DNA of 64,000 nt, from the NCBI RefSeq assembly GCF_004522215.1, contig NZ_SDLR01000006.1, positions 194,196 to 258,195 of the forward strand, given 5' to 3'. This stretch comes from Ammoniphilus sp. YIM 78166. GTDB lineage: Bacteria > Bacillota > Bacilli > Aneurinibacillales > RAOX-1. The translations under genes and the position numbers were made by a program. Below, piece after piece: positions 17,268 through 25,975 of the stretch. The notes below the pieces were generated by a model. That model had not been told where the DNA came from, searched no databases, and saw nothing but the letters and a program-made list of their open reading frames with translations. The stretch's first letter is position 1. Each line of letters begins with the position of its first letter.

Positions 17268-17803
17268 TAAATTATAGCTTGGATAATATTAACATAAATG
17301 GAATGTTAGGCAAATTAGTAGAAACCCTTGTTTGATGATTAAGTATTACAGTATACTCCCTCTATGACGAATCGGATCTCCATTTTCCTCTTGTTTTCTT
17401 TAATTTTCAATAGGTTTATTAAGAACCATAAAGTTCAATTAAATTAACCAGGAGCCGGCAACCAAACTAAAAACTCTAAAAACATGGTTACATCACAAAT
17501 AATAAGGAGCGTAAACTGGTCATATCACCTTCGACCATCATCACCTCCCTCACGCATAAAAAATAGTAGAAGACAGTTAAACTCTGACCACCTTCTACTA
17601 TTTTTTCTCCCTATTTTGCCGTCACAACCTCCGTCTATGAAACAAAGTAAAGTCAATAATCAACGGCTTGTATCGCTTACGTCTTCCGATTTTGAAGAGG
17701 AAGCTTAAAACGATATCGATCCCTTTGGTCATAAACTCCAGCACCACTCATTCATCCGCCGATAAAGTCTATAACGACGTAAATAAGACCACATAAGGAA
17801 TTA
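17268..17803. other. 536-bp gap without a convincing gene
   Basis: AT-rich. Contains the bidirectional terminator at 17558-17606 and a 17-codon minus-strand reading frame (RBS GAGGGAGGTGATG near 17540) that ends at once. I see no gene I can support. Confidence 0.6.
17558..17606. terminator. bidirectional terminator
   Basis: A 15-bp perfect stem A6-TAGTAGAAG / CTTCTACTA-T6 with a 19-nt loop. It separates the DoxX-like gene from the membrane protein at 17804 and works in either direction. Confidence 0.75.
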
Positions 17804-18382
17804 CTATGAAGTAGCCTTACTCGCGTCATCTTTAGCCGAATGAGACCAAACTGCCCAGCCAAGTCTAATGTAGATTAGACCCCATATTAATGCGAGATAA
17901 TCCCCAACGAACGGAATAAATACCATGAAGACAAATAGGATCATCAATCCCGCGGCCCAACTAGGCAACATTTTAGCGCGTAAAGTAACATAGCCCAATA
18001 AAACATAACCTACTGACATGCTTATCATCATTAGCATCCGAATGAGGACAATTGGACCTGTAAATTCTTGATCCAAAATCTGTGGATTGTTCAACTCGGT
18101 ATTAACAAAAAGAGCTACGGCTACCATCGTGCACACGAGAATATTTCCTAATACGCTAATAAAAAATGCGATAAAGCCCAGCAAACCCGTTTTTTCCGCT
18201 TGGTAGAGATAGATTCCGACTGTACCAAAGATGATGAAAATGGAACCTGTAATTCCTCCAATGAGGAGTGCTGGCGTATTATCCACCCCCCACGCTAACT
18301 CTAACGGAGTCATGGCGGCCCTGCACAAACCTCCCAATACAGCAAATAAACCAAGCCAACGAATGCAAGTAGTTAACGACAT
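17804..18382 (-). CDS. hypothetical membrane protein, six predicted helices
   Basis: 192 aa and almost entirely hydrophobic, with helices near 5-25, 35-60, 68-95, 110-135, 140-155 and 160-180. I do not recognise a family with certainty; the pattern resembles small integral membrane proteins of the DUF4386 type. A strong AAGGAGGTG lies before the ATG, so it is probably expressed. The C-terminal tail HSAKDDASKATS is polar. No operon partner. Confidence 0.6.
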   Translation of the reverse strand: MSLTTCIRWLGLFAVLGGLCRAAMTPLELAWGVDNTPALLIGGITGSIFIIFGTVGIYLYQAEKTGLLGFIAFFISVLGNILVCTMVAVALFVNTELNNPQILDQEFTGPIVLIRMLMMISMSVGYVLLGYVTLRAKMLPSWAAGLMILFVFMVFIPFVGDYLALIWGLIYIRLGWAVWSHSAKDDASKATS

Positions 18383-18439
18383 GGTTCACCTCCTTATCCA
18401 TTCACTACAAGCATATTCCTAAGACCCGGATAAATTCCT

Positions 18440-18494
18440 AGAGAGTGCCTGTCCTCCCCTAGAGAGTGCCTGTCACTCCCCGATTTTTGTCGAT
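18440..18494 (+). repeat. dispersed repeat, one and a half copies
   Basis: A truncated head (GAGAGTGCCTGTCCTCCCCT, missing the second half) directly abuts a complete head at 18461-18494, as if a copy had inserted into or recombined with another. Confidence 0.85.
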
Positions 18495-18552
18495 TCAAAA
18501 AACCTTTGATAGCTATTTGAATATGAATGCAGTGATTTATTAGCATAGACGA

Positions 18553-18583
18553 AAAAGAACCCTGGGATATCCCGGGTTCTTCT
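18553..18583 (-). terminator. terminator of the murein hydrolase gene
   Basis: AAGAACCC-T-GGGATATCCC-GGGTTCTT: an outer 8-bp stem around a self-complementary 10-mer, about 80 bp downstream of the hydrolase stop. Confidence 0.6.
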
Positions 18584-18664
18584 TGCATTTCTATTCGTCT
18601 GTATTCTCATGATCTCAATATGCTTATCGTTTTCATTGATGCTTTGCCCGCGCTTCCCCTTCCT

Positions 18665-20605
18665 TCACATTGCTCTCCCCACAGATTTTCCTGCAAATCG
18701 CTGGTAAATGGCATCCGCATACTTATAGCGGCTAGGATAATCAGGATTACCAGCACGTTCAAATGATTTCTCAAATACTCTTACTGCTTCATGAGTATTC
18801 ATTTTCTTGAATTTTTCCATACCACCGAGACGATCCAAAAGTTTCTTTTCATAACCCCTATTTAACTCATACCAGATGTACCAAAGTTGAAAATTTAACG
18901 ACCATGGGTCCTTACCTTCAGACTGAGCTTTGCTCACTAGTTGATTCCAACGTCCCCGCGGTCCCTTTTCCCACTGAGCAAGTCCTCGTCCAGGTCCACC
19001 TCTGAGTTGTCTTTTAGTCGGGTCCATTCCAGACTCCTGTTGTAGGTTACCCATGATACCCGCTGTTGCTCCATCTGAAAATCCTAATGATTTAAAAAAG
19101 TTCCAAACTCTTTGATGGTTACTATTAATCCAAGATACGTTACCAGGACCATTGCTTGGTTTGGGCCCTCTGGCACTAGGGATCTTAACCTTAGATCGAA
19201 CGGGCAGATTCTTTGGGTTAATCCCTGGATTTGCTTTTTGGATCGCACCTAAACTCACTTTATATTTTTGCGCTATCGTCCAGAGGGATTCACCTGGTTG
19301 TACCAAATGCTCGAGCACTTGAGGAGCGGGTGCAACAGGCCCTCTGGCACTAGGGATCTTAACCTTAGATCGAACGGGCAAATTCTTTGGGTTAATCCCT
19401 GGATTTGCTTTTTGGATCGCACCTAAACTCACTTTATATTTTTGCGCTATCGTCCAGAGGGATTCACCTGGTTGTACCAAATGCTCGAGCACTTGAGGAG
19501 CGGGTGCAACAGGCCCTCTGGCACTAGGGATCTTAACCTTAGATCGAACGGGCAGATTCTTTGGGTTAATCCCTGGATTTGCTTTTTGGATCGCACCTAA
19601 ACTCACTTTATATTTTTGCGCTATCGTCCAGAGGGATTCACCTGGTTGTACCAAATGCTCGAGCACTTGAGGAGCGGGTGTAGCAGGTCCTCCGGCACTA
19701 GGGATCTTAACCTTAGATCGAACGGGCAAATTCTTTGGGTTTATCCCTGGATTTGCTTTTTGGATCGCACCTAAACTCACTTTATATTTTTGCGCTATCG
19801 TCCAGAGGGATTCACCTGGTTGTACTATATGCTCGAGCCCTTGAGGAGCGGGTGTAGCAGGTCCTCCGGCACTAGGGATCTTAACCTTAGATCGAACGGG
19901 CAAATTCTTTGGGTTAATCCCTGGATTTGCTTTTTGGATCGCACCTAAACTCACTTTATATTTTTGCGCTATCGTCCAGAGGGATTCACCTGGTTGTACT
20001 ATATGCTCGAGCCCTTGGGCCCCTCCCCCTCTAGCCGTGGCGTATACAGATGCTCCTTGAGTAGGTGTGGAATCAACGAAGCCAGCAAATCGTCTAAAAT
20101 ACTCTTCTCTCTGCTTTAACCCTCTTAGTGCCGGATTTATCACTTTAGTTACAGCTCTAACCGATGCTCCGGAATCAATTAAAGCATTGATATTGTTTGC
20201 TTTCCAAAAATGTCCTGCGCTGGCCCAAGGATATTTTTTCGAAACATACTCGACCCCTTCCATAACGCGTGGGTCATTCAATTCATTTGCAAGTTGTTGA
20301 TAATTCCATCGCCCCGTAAGTTGAAGATAGCCGGCACCTTTATATTTGGGTCCATCTCCAGGTTTTACATTGCCAAGTTTCCTTCTGTATTCGTACAGCG
20401 TTCCATCAGCAAGTTCTTTAGTCCATTTCCCCAGTCCAGATTCATGAGCGCATTGACTAAGAAAATGTCTTATTCTTGCTGGAGTATTGATTTGATATTT
20501 CTCTAAAGTTAGGTTTAAATCCCGTACCATGTCCTCATTTACATTTACCCATCCAAACTTTTTAAGCTGCTCTGCTGTTACTCTTATTGCTGTAGCAGTT
20601 GCCAT
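18665..20605 (-). CDS. modular murein hydrolase: GH19 domain, five LysM repeats, phage-tail lysozyme domain
   Basis: 646 aa with two glycan-cleaving domains. Residues 1-190 form a GH19 chitinase/lysozyme-like domain (QCAHESGLGKW with the catalytic Glu, YKGAGYLQLTGRWNY). Residues 205-490 carry five almost identical 58-aa LysM units (PGESLWTIAQKYKVSLGAIQ core). Residues 500-646 resemble phage tail-tip lysozymes (GIMGNLQQESGMDP, GRGLAQWE). There is no signal peptide, so release would need lysis, a phage-type tail or an unknown route. It stands alone with its own terminator. Could be an endolysin of a lost prophage or a spore/cell-lysis enzyme. Confidence 0.85.
   Translation of the reverse strand: MATATAIRVTAEQLKKFGWVNVNEDMVRDLNLTLEKYQINTPARIRHFLSQCAHESGLGKWTKELADGTLYEYRRKLGNVKPGDGPKYKGAGYLQLTGRWNYQQLANELNDPRVMEGVEYVSKKYPWASAGHFWKANNINALIDSGASVRAVTKVINPALRGLKQREEYFRRFAGFVDSTPTQGASVYATARGGGAQGLEHIVQPGESLWTIAQKYKVSLGAIQKANPGINPKNLPVRSKVKIPSAGGPATPAPQGLEHIVQPGESLWTIAQKYKVSLGAIQKANPGINPKNLPVRSKVKIPSAGGPATPAPQVLEHLVQPGESLWTIAQKYKVSLGAIQKANPGINPKNLPVRSKVKIPSARGPVAPAPQVLEHLVQPGESLWTIAQKYKVSLGAIQKANPGINPKNLPVRSKVKIPSARGPVAPAPQVLEHLVQPGESLWTIAQKYKVSLGAIQKANPGINPKNLPVRSKVKIPSARGPKPSNGPGNVSWINSNHQRVWNFFKSLGFSDGATAGIMGNLQQESGMDPTKRQLRGGPGRGLAQWEKGPRGRWNQLVSKAQSEGKDPWSLNFQLWYIWYELNRGYEKKLLDRLGGMEKFKKMNTHEAVRVFEKSFERAGNPDYPSRYKYADAIYQRFAGKSVGRAM
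19150..20020 (-). repeat. five 174-bp in-frame repeats encoding LysM units
   Basis: Successive units are 174 bp apart (GAGGAGCGGG at 19321 and again at 19495) and differ at only a few bases, so they arose by recent duplication or are homogenised by gene conversion. Copy number may vary between strains. Confidence 0.9.
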
Positions 20606-20813
20606 TCATCCATTCCCACTTTCCGCTTTGTATATGGATCGACTCCAACTTGACTCAACCATCCATATTTTTAGTAATGATGAAAGAAATATTTAGGCAA
20701 ATGTAACACCAGTTATGTAAATTTTTGTAAAAAAGATTAAGATAACGAATTTTTCAAAACAAAATAGAAACAATAGTAACATGAATCCTCAAGGACAAAG
20801 GAGATATGGGGTT

Positions 20814-23405
20814 ATGTTGGAGGGAGATAATAAAAAGTTAGGGCTGGCACTTTCCGGAGGGGGATTTCGTGCCTCATTCTATCATCTCGGGGTTCTTGCA
20901 AGGATGGCTGATCTGGGTTTGCTTCGGCACGTGGATGTAATATCCACCGTATCGGGGGGGTCCATTATCGGGGCCCTTTACTATCTTCATGTTAAAAAAT
21001 TGCTCGAGGAAAAGGAAGATAGCCGTATTAAAGATGAGGATTACCAGGATATTATTGGAAGGATTGAAGTTGACTTTCTCCGGGTTGTTCAACGGAATTT
21101 ACGTTTTCGCACTTTTCTCAATCCCTTAAAAAATTTAAAAATGAGTCTGCCCAACTACTCCCGGAGCGACTACATTGGAGAACTTTATGACAAATTTTTG
21201 TATCGGCATGTTCTGGACCCTGACAATAGAGAGCCGATAAAAATGAAGGATCTAAAAATAATACCTCTCGGTGAGGGACCTTCCTTCGACCCATCCGAAA
21301 GAAACAAAACGAGAAAAGCAAAAGTACCGGTTCTTCTCCTAAACGCTACAATCTTAAATAATGGACACAACTGGCGTTTTAGTGCAGAAAATATGGGTGA
21401 ATCAAACGAGCCCAATGAAACAATCGATAAAAATTTTAGACTTAAAAAAGCGGAATCCTATGAAGATCTTTACAAACATGAAGATATTGAACTGGGTTTA
21501 GCCGTTGCTGCCTCGGCATGTGTGCCAGGCATTTTTGCTCCCCTGGCTATTAGCGATCTTTACGATGATGAGGTCCGTGTACAGCTGGTTGACGGCGGTA
21601 CACATGATAATCAAGGGATTGTTGGCCTGCTGGATAAAAAATTAAATTGTACGCATTTTATTATCAGTGATGCATCATCACCGATGAAAGACGAAAAGGA
21701 ACCTGGGGTACAAGTACCTCACGTTATAAATCGAACGAGCAGTATCCTCTTTGATCGCATTCGCGATCAGCAGCTGACAAGACTTATGAAGGAACACTCC
21801 CAAAATGTAGTCCTTTTGCATCTGAGAAAAGGATTACCCGTAAGGGAAATTTCCTATTTTGATAAATACCATAAACTTCAAAGTGAGACCGTACTTAATA
21901 AAGCCGAACCGCCTTGTCAGGCTTTTGGAGTCAATGAAGAGGTCCAGGATCTTCTATCGAGGTTCCGTACGGATCTAGACTCTTTTTCGGAGATCGAAGC
22001 GTTTTCTCTCATGTTAGATGGCTATAAAATGAGTGATTATGAAATCAACCAGACGAATATCAACCAATTCGTCACCAATACATCCTTAAGGGCAAAGCAT
22101 TACCAATTTTTTAAGATCGATCAGTGGATTTCCTCTCCCATCGTTGACCCCCTTTATGAGAGACATCTCGAAGCCGGGAGTAAACCATTCTTTAGAGCTG
22201 TAAGATTAAGTCGATCAGTAAAGATTATCATTACTGTAGTTGTTGCCCTTATCTTTGCAGCCTTAGTTGCCAATTACCATTTTGGATTCACTCAATGGAT
22301 GAATGAGCCGATTAAAAAGGGAAATATACTGCTATTCCTCTTCCTTATCATGATCGGTTTTAGTTTTTATTTGAGCAGAAATGTTTCTTACCAAAATTCC
22401 ATTGCCCAATTTTTGTTAAACGGATTGCCAGCCGCACTCATTTCGTTGATATGGTCTGTCTTTATTGGATTTCATCTTCTTACATTTGACCGTCTATTTT
22501 TGCGCTCAGGGCGTCTTGAAGTGTTGGAGAGGGCACAAAAAAAATCAAAGGATTCACTGCTGAACCATCTGGGTAATCCACCTACTCCAGCCTATGTCAG
22601 CAACCCTTTATTATTTTCACAGAAGCCATTCAAGGAGGAATTCGCTATGGACCCCAAGCTCCTAACCCAAATTATCAAAGTAGGCGTTAAATCTAAAGGC
22701 ATAGATACAATCGAGAAATTATTTGCAGGAAAGGGAAAGGAAGAAATTGCCGAGGAACTAACAGCATTAAGAAACCGGGTAGAAGATGTTTTAAGTCAAC
22801 TCGACACAAACAGTCAAGTTAAAATGAATACTTCAAATGAACCAAGTCAAGAAAATATAAGTTCAACTATTGAAGCTAATGAATTTAATATGAATTCACC
22901 CATGGATCCAAGCCAAGAAAATATGAGTTCAGCTTTTGACCCAAGTGAAAATAGTATGAATCCACCCATGGATCCAAGTCAAGAAAATATAAGTTCAGCT
23001 ATTGAAGCAAATGAAAATAATACGAATCCACCCATGGATCCAAGTCAAGGAAATATGAGTTCAGCTTTTGACCCAAGTGAAAATAATATGAATTCTTCTA
23101 GTGAACCCAGTCAGCAAAAGATGAATTCATCAATTGATCCAATTGAACATAATGAACTTTTTGATCAAATGCAAGATGTTATTATACGTGCAAAACTGCA
23201 AAAATCAAGAACAATCGTACAGCTCCAACAAACAGTTCAGGAAATGGCAGATATGTTAGTTAATGTAGAACAAACGGTTCATCAAACCAAACAAATATTA
23301 AAAAATATGGAACAAGCACTTGAATCCATTAATACCTTAAATCGTATTACTTATCAAATTAATGAGTCACAACAGATGCTGCAACCTTATCCGCCTATAC
23401 AATAG
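20814..23405 (+). CDS. patatin-like phospholipase with membrane helices and a repetitive tail
   Basis: Predicted serine lipid acyl hydrolase. The N-terminus has LALSGGGFRASFYHLGVL (oxyanion loop), TVSGGSIIGALY (GxSxG nucleophile) and LVDGGTHDNQG (catalytic Asp), the full patatin set. Three hydrophobic segments follow (near 470-490, 510-530, 540-565), then a tail with four to five imperfect repeats of the type MDPSQENMSSAFDPSENN, then a coiled-coil-like end. The frame opens at 20781, but AAAGGAG suits the ATG at 20814. Low G+C compared with the catabolic operons. Target lipid unknown. Confidence 0.82.
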   Translation: MLEGDNKKLGLALSGGGFRASFYHLGVLARMADLGLLRHVDVISTVSGGSIIGALYYLHVKKLLEEKEDSRIKDEDYQDIIGRIEVDFLRVVQRNLRFRTFLNPLKNLKMSLPNYSRSDYIGELYDKFLYRHVLDPDNREPIKMKDLKIIPLGEGPSFDPSERNKTRKAKVPVLLLNATILNNGHNWRFSAENMGESNEPNETIDKNFRLKKAESYEDLYKHEDIELGLAVAASACVPGIFAPLAISDLYDDEVRVQLVDGGTHDNQGIVGLLDKKLNCTHFIISDASSPMKDEKEPGVQVPHVINRTSSILFDRIRDQQLTRLMKEHSQNVVLLHLRKGLPVREISYFDKYHKLQSETVLNKAEPPCQAFGVNEEVQDLLSRFRTDLDSFSEIEAFSLMLDGYKMSDYEINQTNINQFVTNTSLRAKHYQFFKIDQWISSPIVDPLYERHLEAGSKPFFRAVRLSRSVKIIITVVVALIFAALVANYHFGFTQWMNEPIKKGNILLFLFLIMIGFSFYLSRNVSYQNSIAQFLLNGLPAALISLIWSVFIGFHLLTFDRLFLRSGRLEVLERAQKKSKDSLLNHLGNPPTPAYVSNPLLFSQKPFKEEFAMDPKLLTQIIKVGVKSKGIDTIEKLFAGKGKEEIAEELTALRNRVEDVLSQLDTNSQVKMNTSNEPSQENISSTIEANEFNMNSPMDPSQENMSSAFDPSENSMNPPMDPSQENISSAIEANENNTNPPMDPSQGNMSSAFDPSENNMNSSSEPSQQKMNSSIDPIEHNELFDQMQDVIIRAKLQKSRTIVQLQQTVQEMADMLVNVEQTVHQTKQILKNMEQALESINTLNRITYQINESQQMLQPYPPIQ

Positions 23406-23419
23406 CAAATTGGAATGAA

Positions 23420-23444
23420 ACAGCACCCTAGGTTAGGGTGCTGT
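23420..23444 (+). terminator. terminator of the patatin gene
   Basis: An 11-bp stem ACAGCACCCTA / TAGGGTGCTGT, 15 bp after the stop codon, with an AT-rich follow-on. Confidence 0.65.
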
Positions 23445-23578
23445 AAATATTTGGACCTATTTTCTTATCTCACCACTCATAGGTAGGTATTCACCCAATT
23501 GTATATGGACAATTGTCTAGAAAGTATACATCTAAATATAATAACTTAGAAACTAAGGTTACTTAGGAGGAATCTACA

Positions 23579-23866
23579 TTGAATCGAGACAGTTCTGAGC
23601 AACAACCCATTATTAATCAAGTTCAATATTATCCAGTTCCTGGACCTGGACCTCAACCTTGGGCTCTCCCTTACCAACCTCTCTCTTATCCCTATACCCT
23701 TCAACCTCAGCCGCTTCTACCTCTCCCTTATCCCTATGCCATACCGCGACCTTATTATCCATTTTTTGCTGGTTACTGTGGTCTTCCTGACGATGACTGT
23801 ACTAGAGAATGCATGCAATTTCGAATCCCTTGTTTAAACTGCTGCTTTAGATGCGGATATTGCTAA
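23579..23866 (+). CDS. small Pro/Tyr-rich protein with a Cys-rich C-terminus, coat-like
   Basis: 95 aa starting at a TTG preceded by TTAGGAGG. The middle is almost only P, Y, L and Q (short repeats of the type LPYPYAIPRPYYP); the last 25 residues hold seven cysteines (CGLPDDDCTREC, CLNCCFRCGYC). This composition resembles cross-linked spore-coat or crust proteins, but I cannot assign a family. No signal peptide. It follows the patatin gene with its own promoter region. Confidence 0.6.
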   Translation: MNRDSSEQQPIINQVQYYPVPGPGPQPWALPYQPLSYPYTLQPQPLLPLPYPYAIPRPYYPFFAGYCGLPDDDCTRECMQFRIPCLNCCFRCGYC

Positions 23867-24012
23867 CAGAAATGTTGAGAAAAACAGGTCCCGGGCATTT
23901 GGCTTAGCGAATTTGGGGTGCGTAAAGAATTCATTCATTTGGTGCACTATATCAACTACTGGTCTCATTAGGACAAACGTTACTTTCATAATGACTGTGG
24001 AGGTATAATCCT

Positions 24013-24123
24013 GTGAAGCAAAAAATGGCTTCTAAATTACAGAGGGACTCCATACTCTTTGGTAACGGGAGAATGTCTCAAACTGAACTAAGTGACCTAT
24101 GGAGGGGTGTTATTTGGGATTAA
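24013..24123 (+). CDS. 36-aa ORF coupled to the methyltransferase gene
   Basis: GTG start with GGAGGT 8 nt upstream; encodes a 36-residue acidic-ended peptide (MKQKMASKLQRDSILFGNGR start, RGVIWD end). Its stop overlaps the TTG start of the methyltransferase by about 10 bp, suggesting a leader peptide or coupling. No homology recognised. Confidence 0.35.
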   Translation: MKQKMASKLQRDSILFGNGRMSQTELSDLWRGVIWD

Positions 24124-24740
24124 AATCATACCTTGCTAGCCAATCTCGAAAACCAGAGGGCTTCATCGGTAAGTTAATGGGAAAATTGATGAGCAAAATC
24201 AATTCAGAAATGAACGAAAAGACGATTCAATTGCTCGGTATTGATGAGCAAGATTATGTGCTAGAAATCGGCTTCGGAAACGGTAAGTATATTGCAGAAA
24301 TTGCACAAAAAGTCAAGGGGACTCATGTTTTTGGATTGGACTTTTCCGAAACGATGGTACTGGCTGCAACCAAACTCAACAAGGCTTTTATAGAGCAAGG
24401 GAGAGTTCGTATCGCACAGGGGGATATTGGAGAAATTCCATACAACGATATGATCTTTGATAAAATATTCACAGTTAACACGATTTACTTTTGGCCTGAC
24501 CCGAATCTAGCACTGCGCGAATTAAAACGAGTGCTTAAACCAGGGGGCAGATTAGTCATTACATTTCGTTCCAAAGCCATAATGGCGCAAAGAGCATCCG
24601 CTGAATATGGGTTTTCTTTGTATACACCTGAAGCAGAGGAAGTTGAAAACTTACTGAAAGAAGTAGGTTATTCGAGTGTCAGCATCGAACATTTTAGTAA
24701 CAAGTCAATAGAATATTATTGCGTAGTGGCTGAGTATTAA
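24114..24740 (+). CDS. class I SAM-dependent methyltransferase
   Basis: Methyltransf_11-type enzyme of 209-213 aa. VLEIGFGNGKYIAEIA is motif I (SAM binding), GLDFSETMV follows, IAQGDIGEIPYND is motif III-like and LKRVLKPGGRLVITF is the post-motif. Substrate not predictable; the fold is shared by UbiE/quinone and small-molecule methylases. The frame opens at an ATG at 24099, but GGAGGGG suits the TTG at 24114. Confidence 0.82.
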   Translation: MGLKSYLASQSRKPEGFIGKLMGKLMSKINSEMNEKTIQLLGIDEQDYVLEIGFGNGKYIAEIAQKVKGTHVFGLDFSETMVLAATKLNKAFIEQGRVRIAQGDIGEIPYNDMIFDKIFTVNTIYFWPDPNLALRELKRVLKPGGRLVITFRSKAIMAQRASAEYGFSLYTPEAEEVENLLKEVGYSSVSIEHFSNKSIEYYCVVAEY

Positions 24741-24767
24741 TTTACCCATCTCCTTTGGTTGAAAGCG

Positions 24768-24796
24768 TTAACAAAACTATTAATTCATGTTATACT
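24768..24796 (+). promoter_or_regulatory. sigma-A promoter of a 49-aa ORF
   Basis: TTAACA, a 17-nt spacer and TATACT, 35 bp before the ATG at 24831. Confidence 0.65.
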
Positions 24797-24830
24797 AATA
24801 AAGCAGTGAATTCTTGAAGGAGGAACTCCA

Positions 24831-24980
24831 ATGTCAAAATGGAAAATTCAAAGTACAAATCCATCTCTGCCATCTGACCTTGAAGAACTACTTCAGAAAT
24901 TCGATTCTATTAAGATTGAAGAGTTTGCTAAGGATCTTCTCAGAGGCCACTATGAAGAGCAATGGGAAGATGCGGTTTAA
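24831..24980 (+). CDS. 49-aa acidic small protein of unknown function
   Basis: A complete small gene: sigma-A promoter, AAGGAGG at correct spacing, a 49-codon frame (MSKWKIQSTNPSLPSDLEEL start, LLRGHYEEQWEDAV end) and an intrinsic terminator 12 bp after the stop. The peptide is acidic and probably helical, without a membrane segment. I do not recognise it. Confidence 0.65.
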   Translation: MSKWKIQSTNPSLPSDLEELLQKFDSIKIEEFAKDLLRGHYEEQWEDAV

Positions 24981-24992
24981 TAGATCATTTCA

Positions 24993-25020
24993 CCCTCTAC
25001 TTTGATAGAGGGGTTTTTTA
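24993..25020 (+). terminator. terminator of the 49-aa ORF
   Basis: CCCTCTA / TAGAGGG stem followed by T6, a typical intrinsic terminator. Confidence 0.8.
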
Positions 25021-25027
25021 ATTTTGA

Positions 25028-25440
25028 TTGGAATGGCTACGATTAAAGCTAACTGAAAAGGAAAAGTATCAGTATTTAAGCATTGAAAAAGGCTATGAAG
25101 GAGAGCTGAAATTTGACACTTTCAAATTGAAACATTATTTATACTGGGGTGTAATCACCTTTACGGATATAAAAAATAATGAAGGTGATTATTATGCCGA
25201 GAAAACGGGTCGCGAATACAAGAATCCCCATTTCCCAGCTAAAGCGCAGCGAAACTCTATTCCGCCAACTGCTCCAAAACCTCTAGCAAAATTACATTGT
25301 CGAAGCATCTTATATCAAGCCCCCACGGATCTCCCTATTATTTTATAAACCCAAGTCAATCACTTCTTGAAAGATTTAAATCAAACCCTTCCATGTTGAA
25401 TGATAGTCACAAAAAACTAGCTGCGAGGCGGATGTAAATA
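25028..25440 (+). pseudogene. decayed NERD-domain gene
   Basis: The frame from 25028 contains LTEKEKYQYLSIEKGYEGEL followed by KFD and then, after an apparent internal deletion, FTDIKNNEGDYYAE, which resembles the NERD domain core (GYEGE...D and F-V-KN-EGDYY). A second frame from about 25194 continues with ISQLKRSETLFRQLLQNL and then degenerates through a stop, as the NERD C-terminal half would. Frameshifts and deletion make it non-functional. Family assignment is from memory of conserved motifs. Confidence 0.6.
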
Positions 25441-25975
25441 AAAGGACAGTTTGCAGGATTTTAAAGAAGAACTATAAGGCATGGGGAAAAACAAGAGATA
25501 CTTATTATGAATAATCTGGATGGATTCGGACTCCCCCACACCTTTTTCTCTCTCCCTTGTCCGTATCACCCCTTCATTCGGACTCCCTCCCCGAACATTA
25601 GCAGTATAGTATCAGTTCGTGTAAGTAGAGAAAGAGCATTAGACCCAGCTACTCCTCCAGAGATTCAAATCCCTCGGTAACAACGTGCTTCGTGTCGTTA
25701 TTGAAGGTGATACAGATAAAAATACGAAACGCATTGTTGTACCGTTTAGCACCGTCGTTGGTAGTTAAACATGAAGAATCTATCAAGGTTAAATAATAAA
25801 CTAAGTAAATATCAAAAGTCCTCAACTGTACACCAGCTGAGGACTTTTTTACTCACAGTCTTGCGATAAATGATAATGTTCAGCTAATATAGCAAACCCG
25901 ATTAACCATTTTGGCCCGGTAAGGTTGTGTTTCCGTTATAGCGCCCTGTGTTCTCATTATTCTCAACGCTTCTAT
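25441..25975. other. intergenic mosaic with gene debris
   Basis: Holds ATTCGGAC/GTCCGTAT inverted motifs near 25523-25583 that recur near 48335-48410. At 25675-25769 there is a short coding-like remnant (VLRVVIEGDTDKNTKRIVVP, ending VVGS-stop) with no start. A terminator follows at 25814-25850. No intact gene. Confidence 0.5.
25814..25850 (+). terminator. intrinsic terminator
   Basis: An 11-bp stem AAAAGTCCTCA / TGAGGACTTTT with a T6 tail, following the gene remnant that ends at 25769. Confidence 0.75.

Noticed and set aside
17500..17550. Minus-strand 17-codon frame with a good RBS (GAGGGAGGTGATG), suspected second small toxin
   Set aside because: Stops after MTSLRSLLFVM without a membrane helix or charged tail; no antisense promoter found.
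17484..17708. 74-aa plus frame
   Set aside because: Runs through a terminator hairpin; no RBS; low-complexity start.
25523..25583. ATTCGGAC / GTCCGTAT motifs shared with 48335-48410
   Set aside because: Short and imperfect; I could not define a unit or boundaries, so not called as a repeat family.
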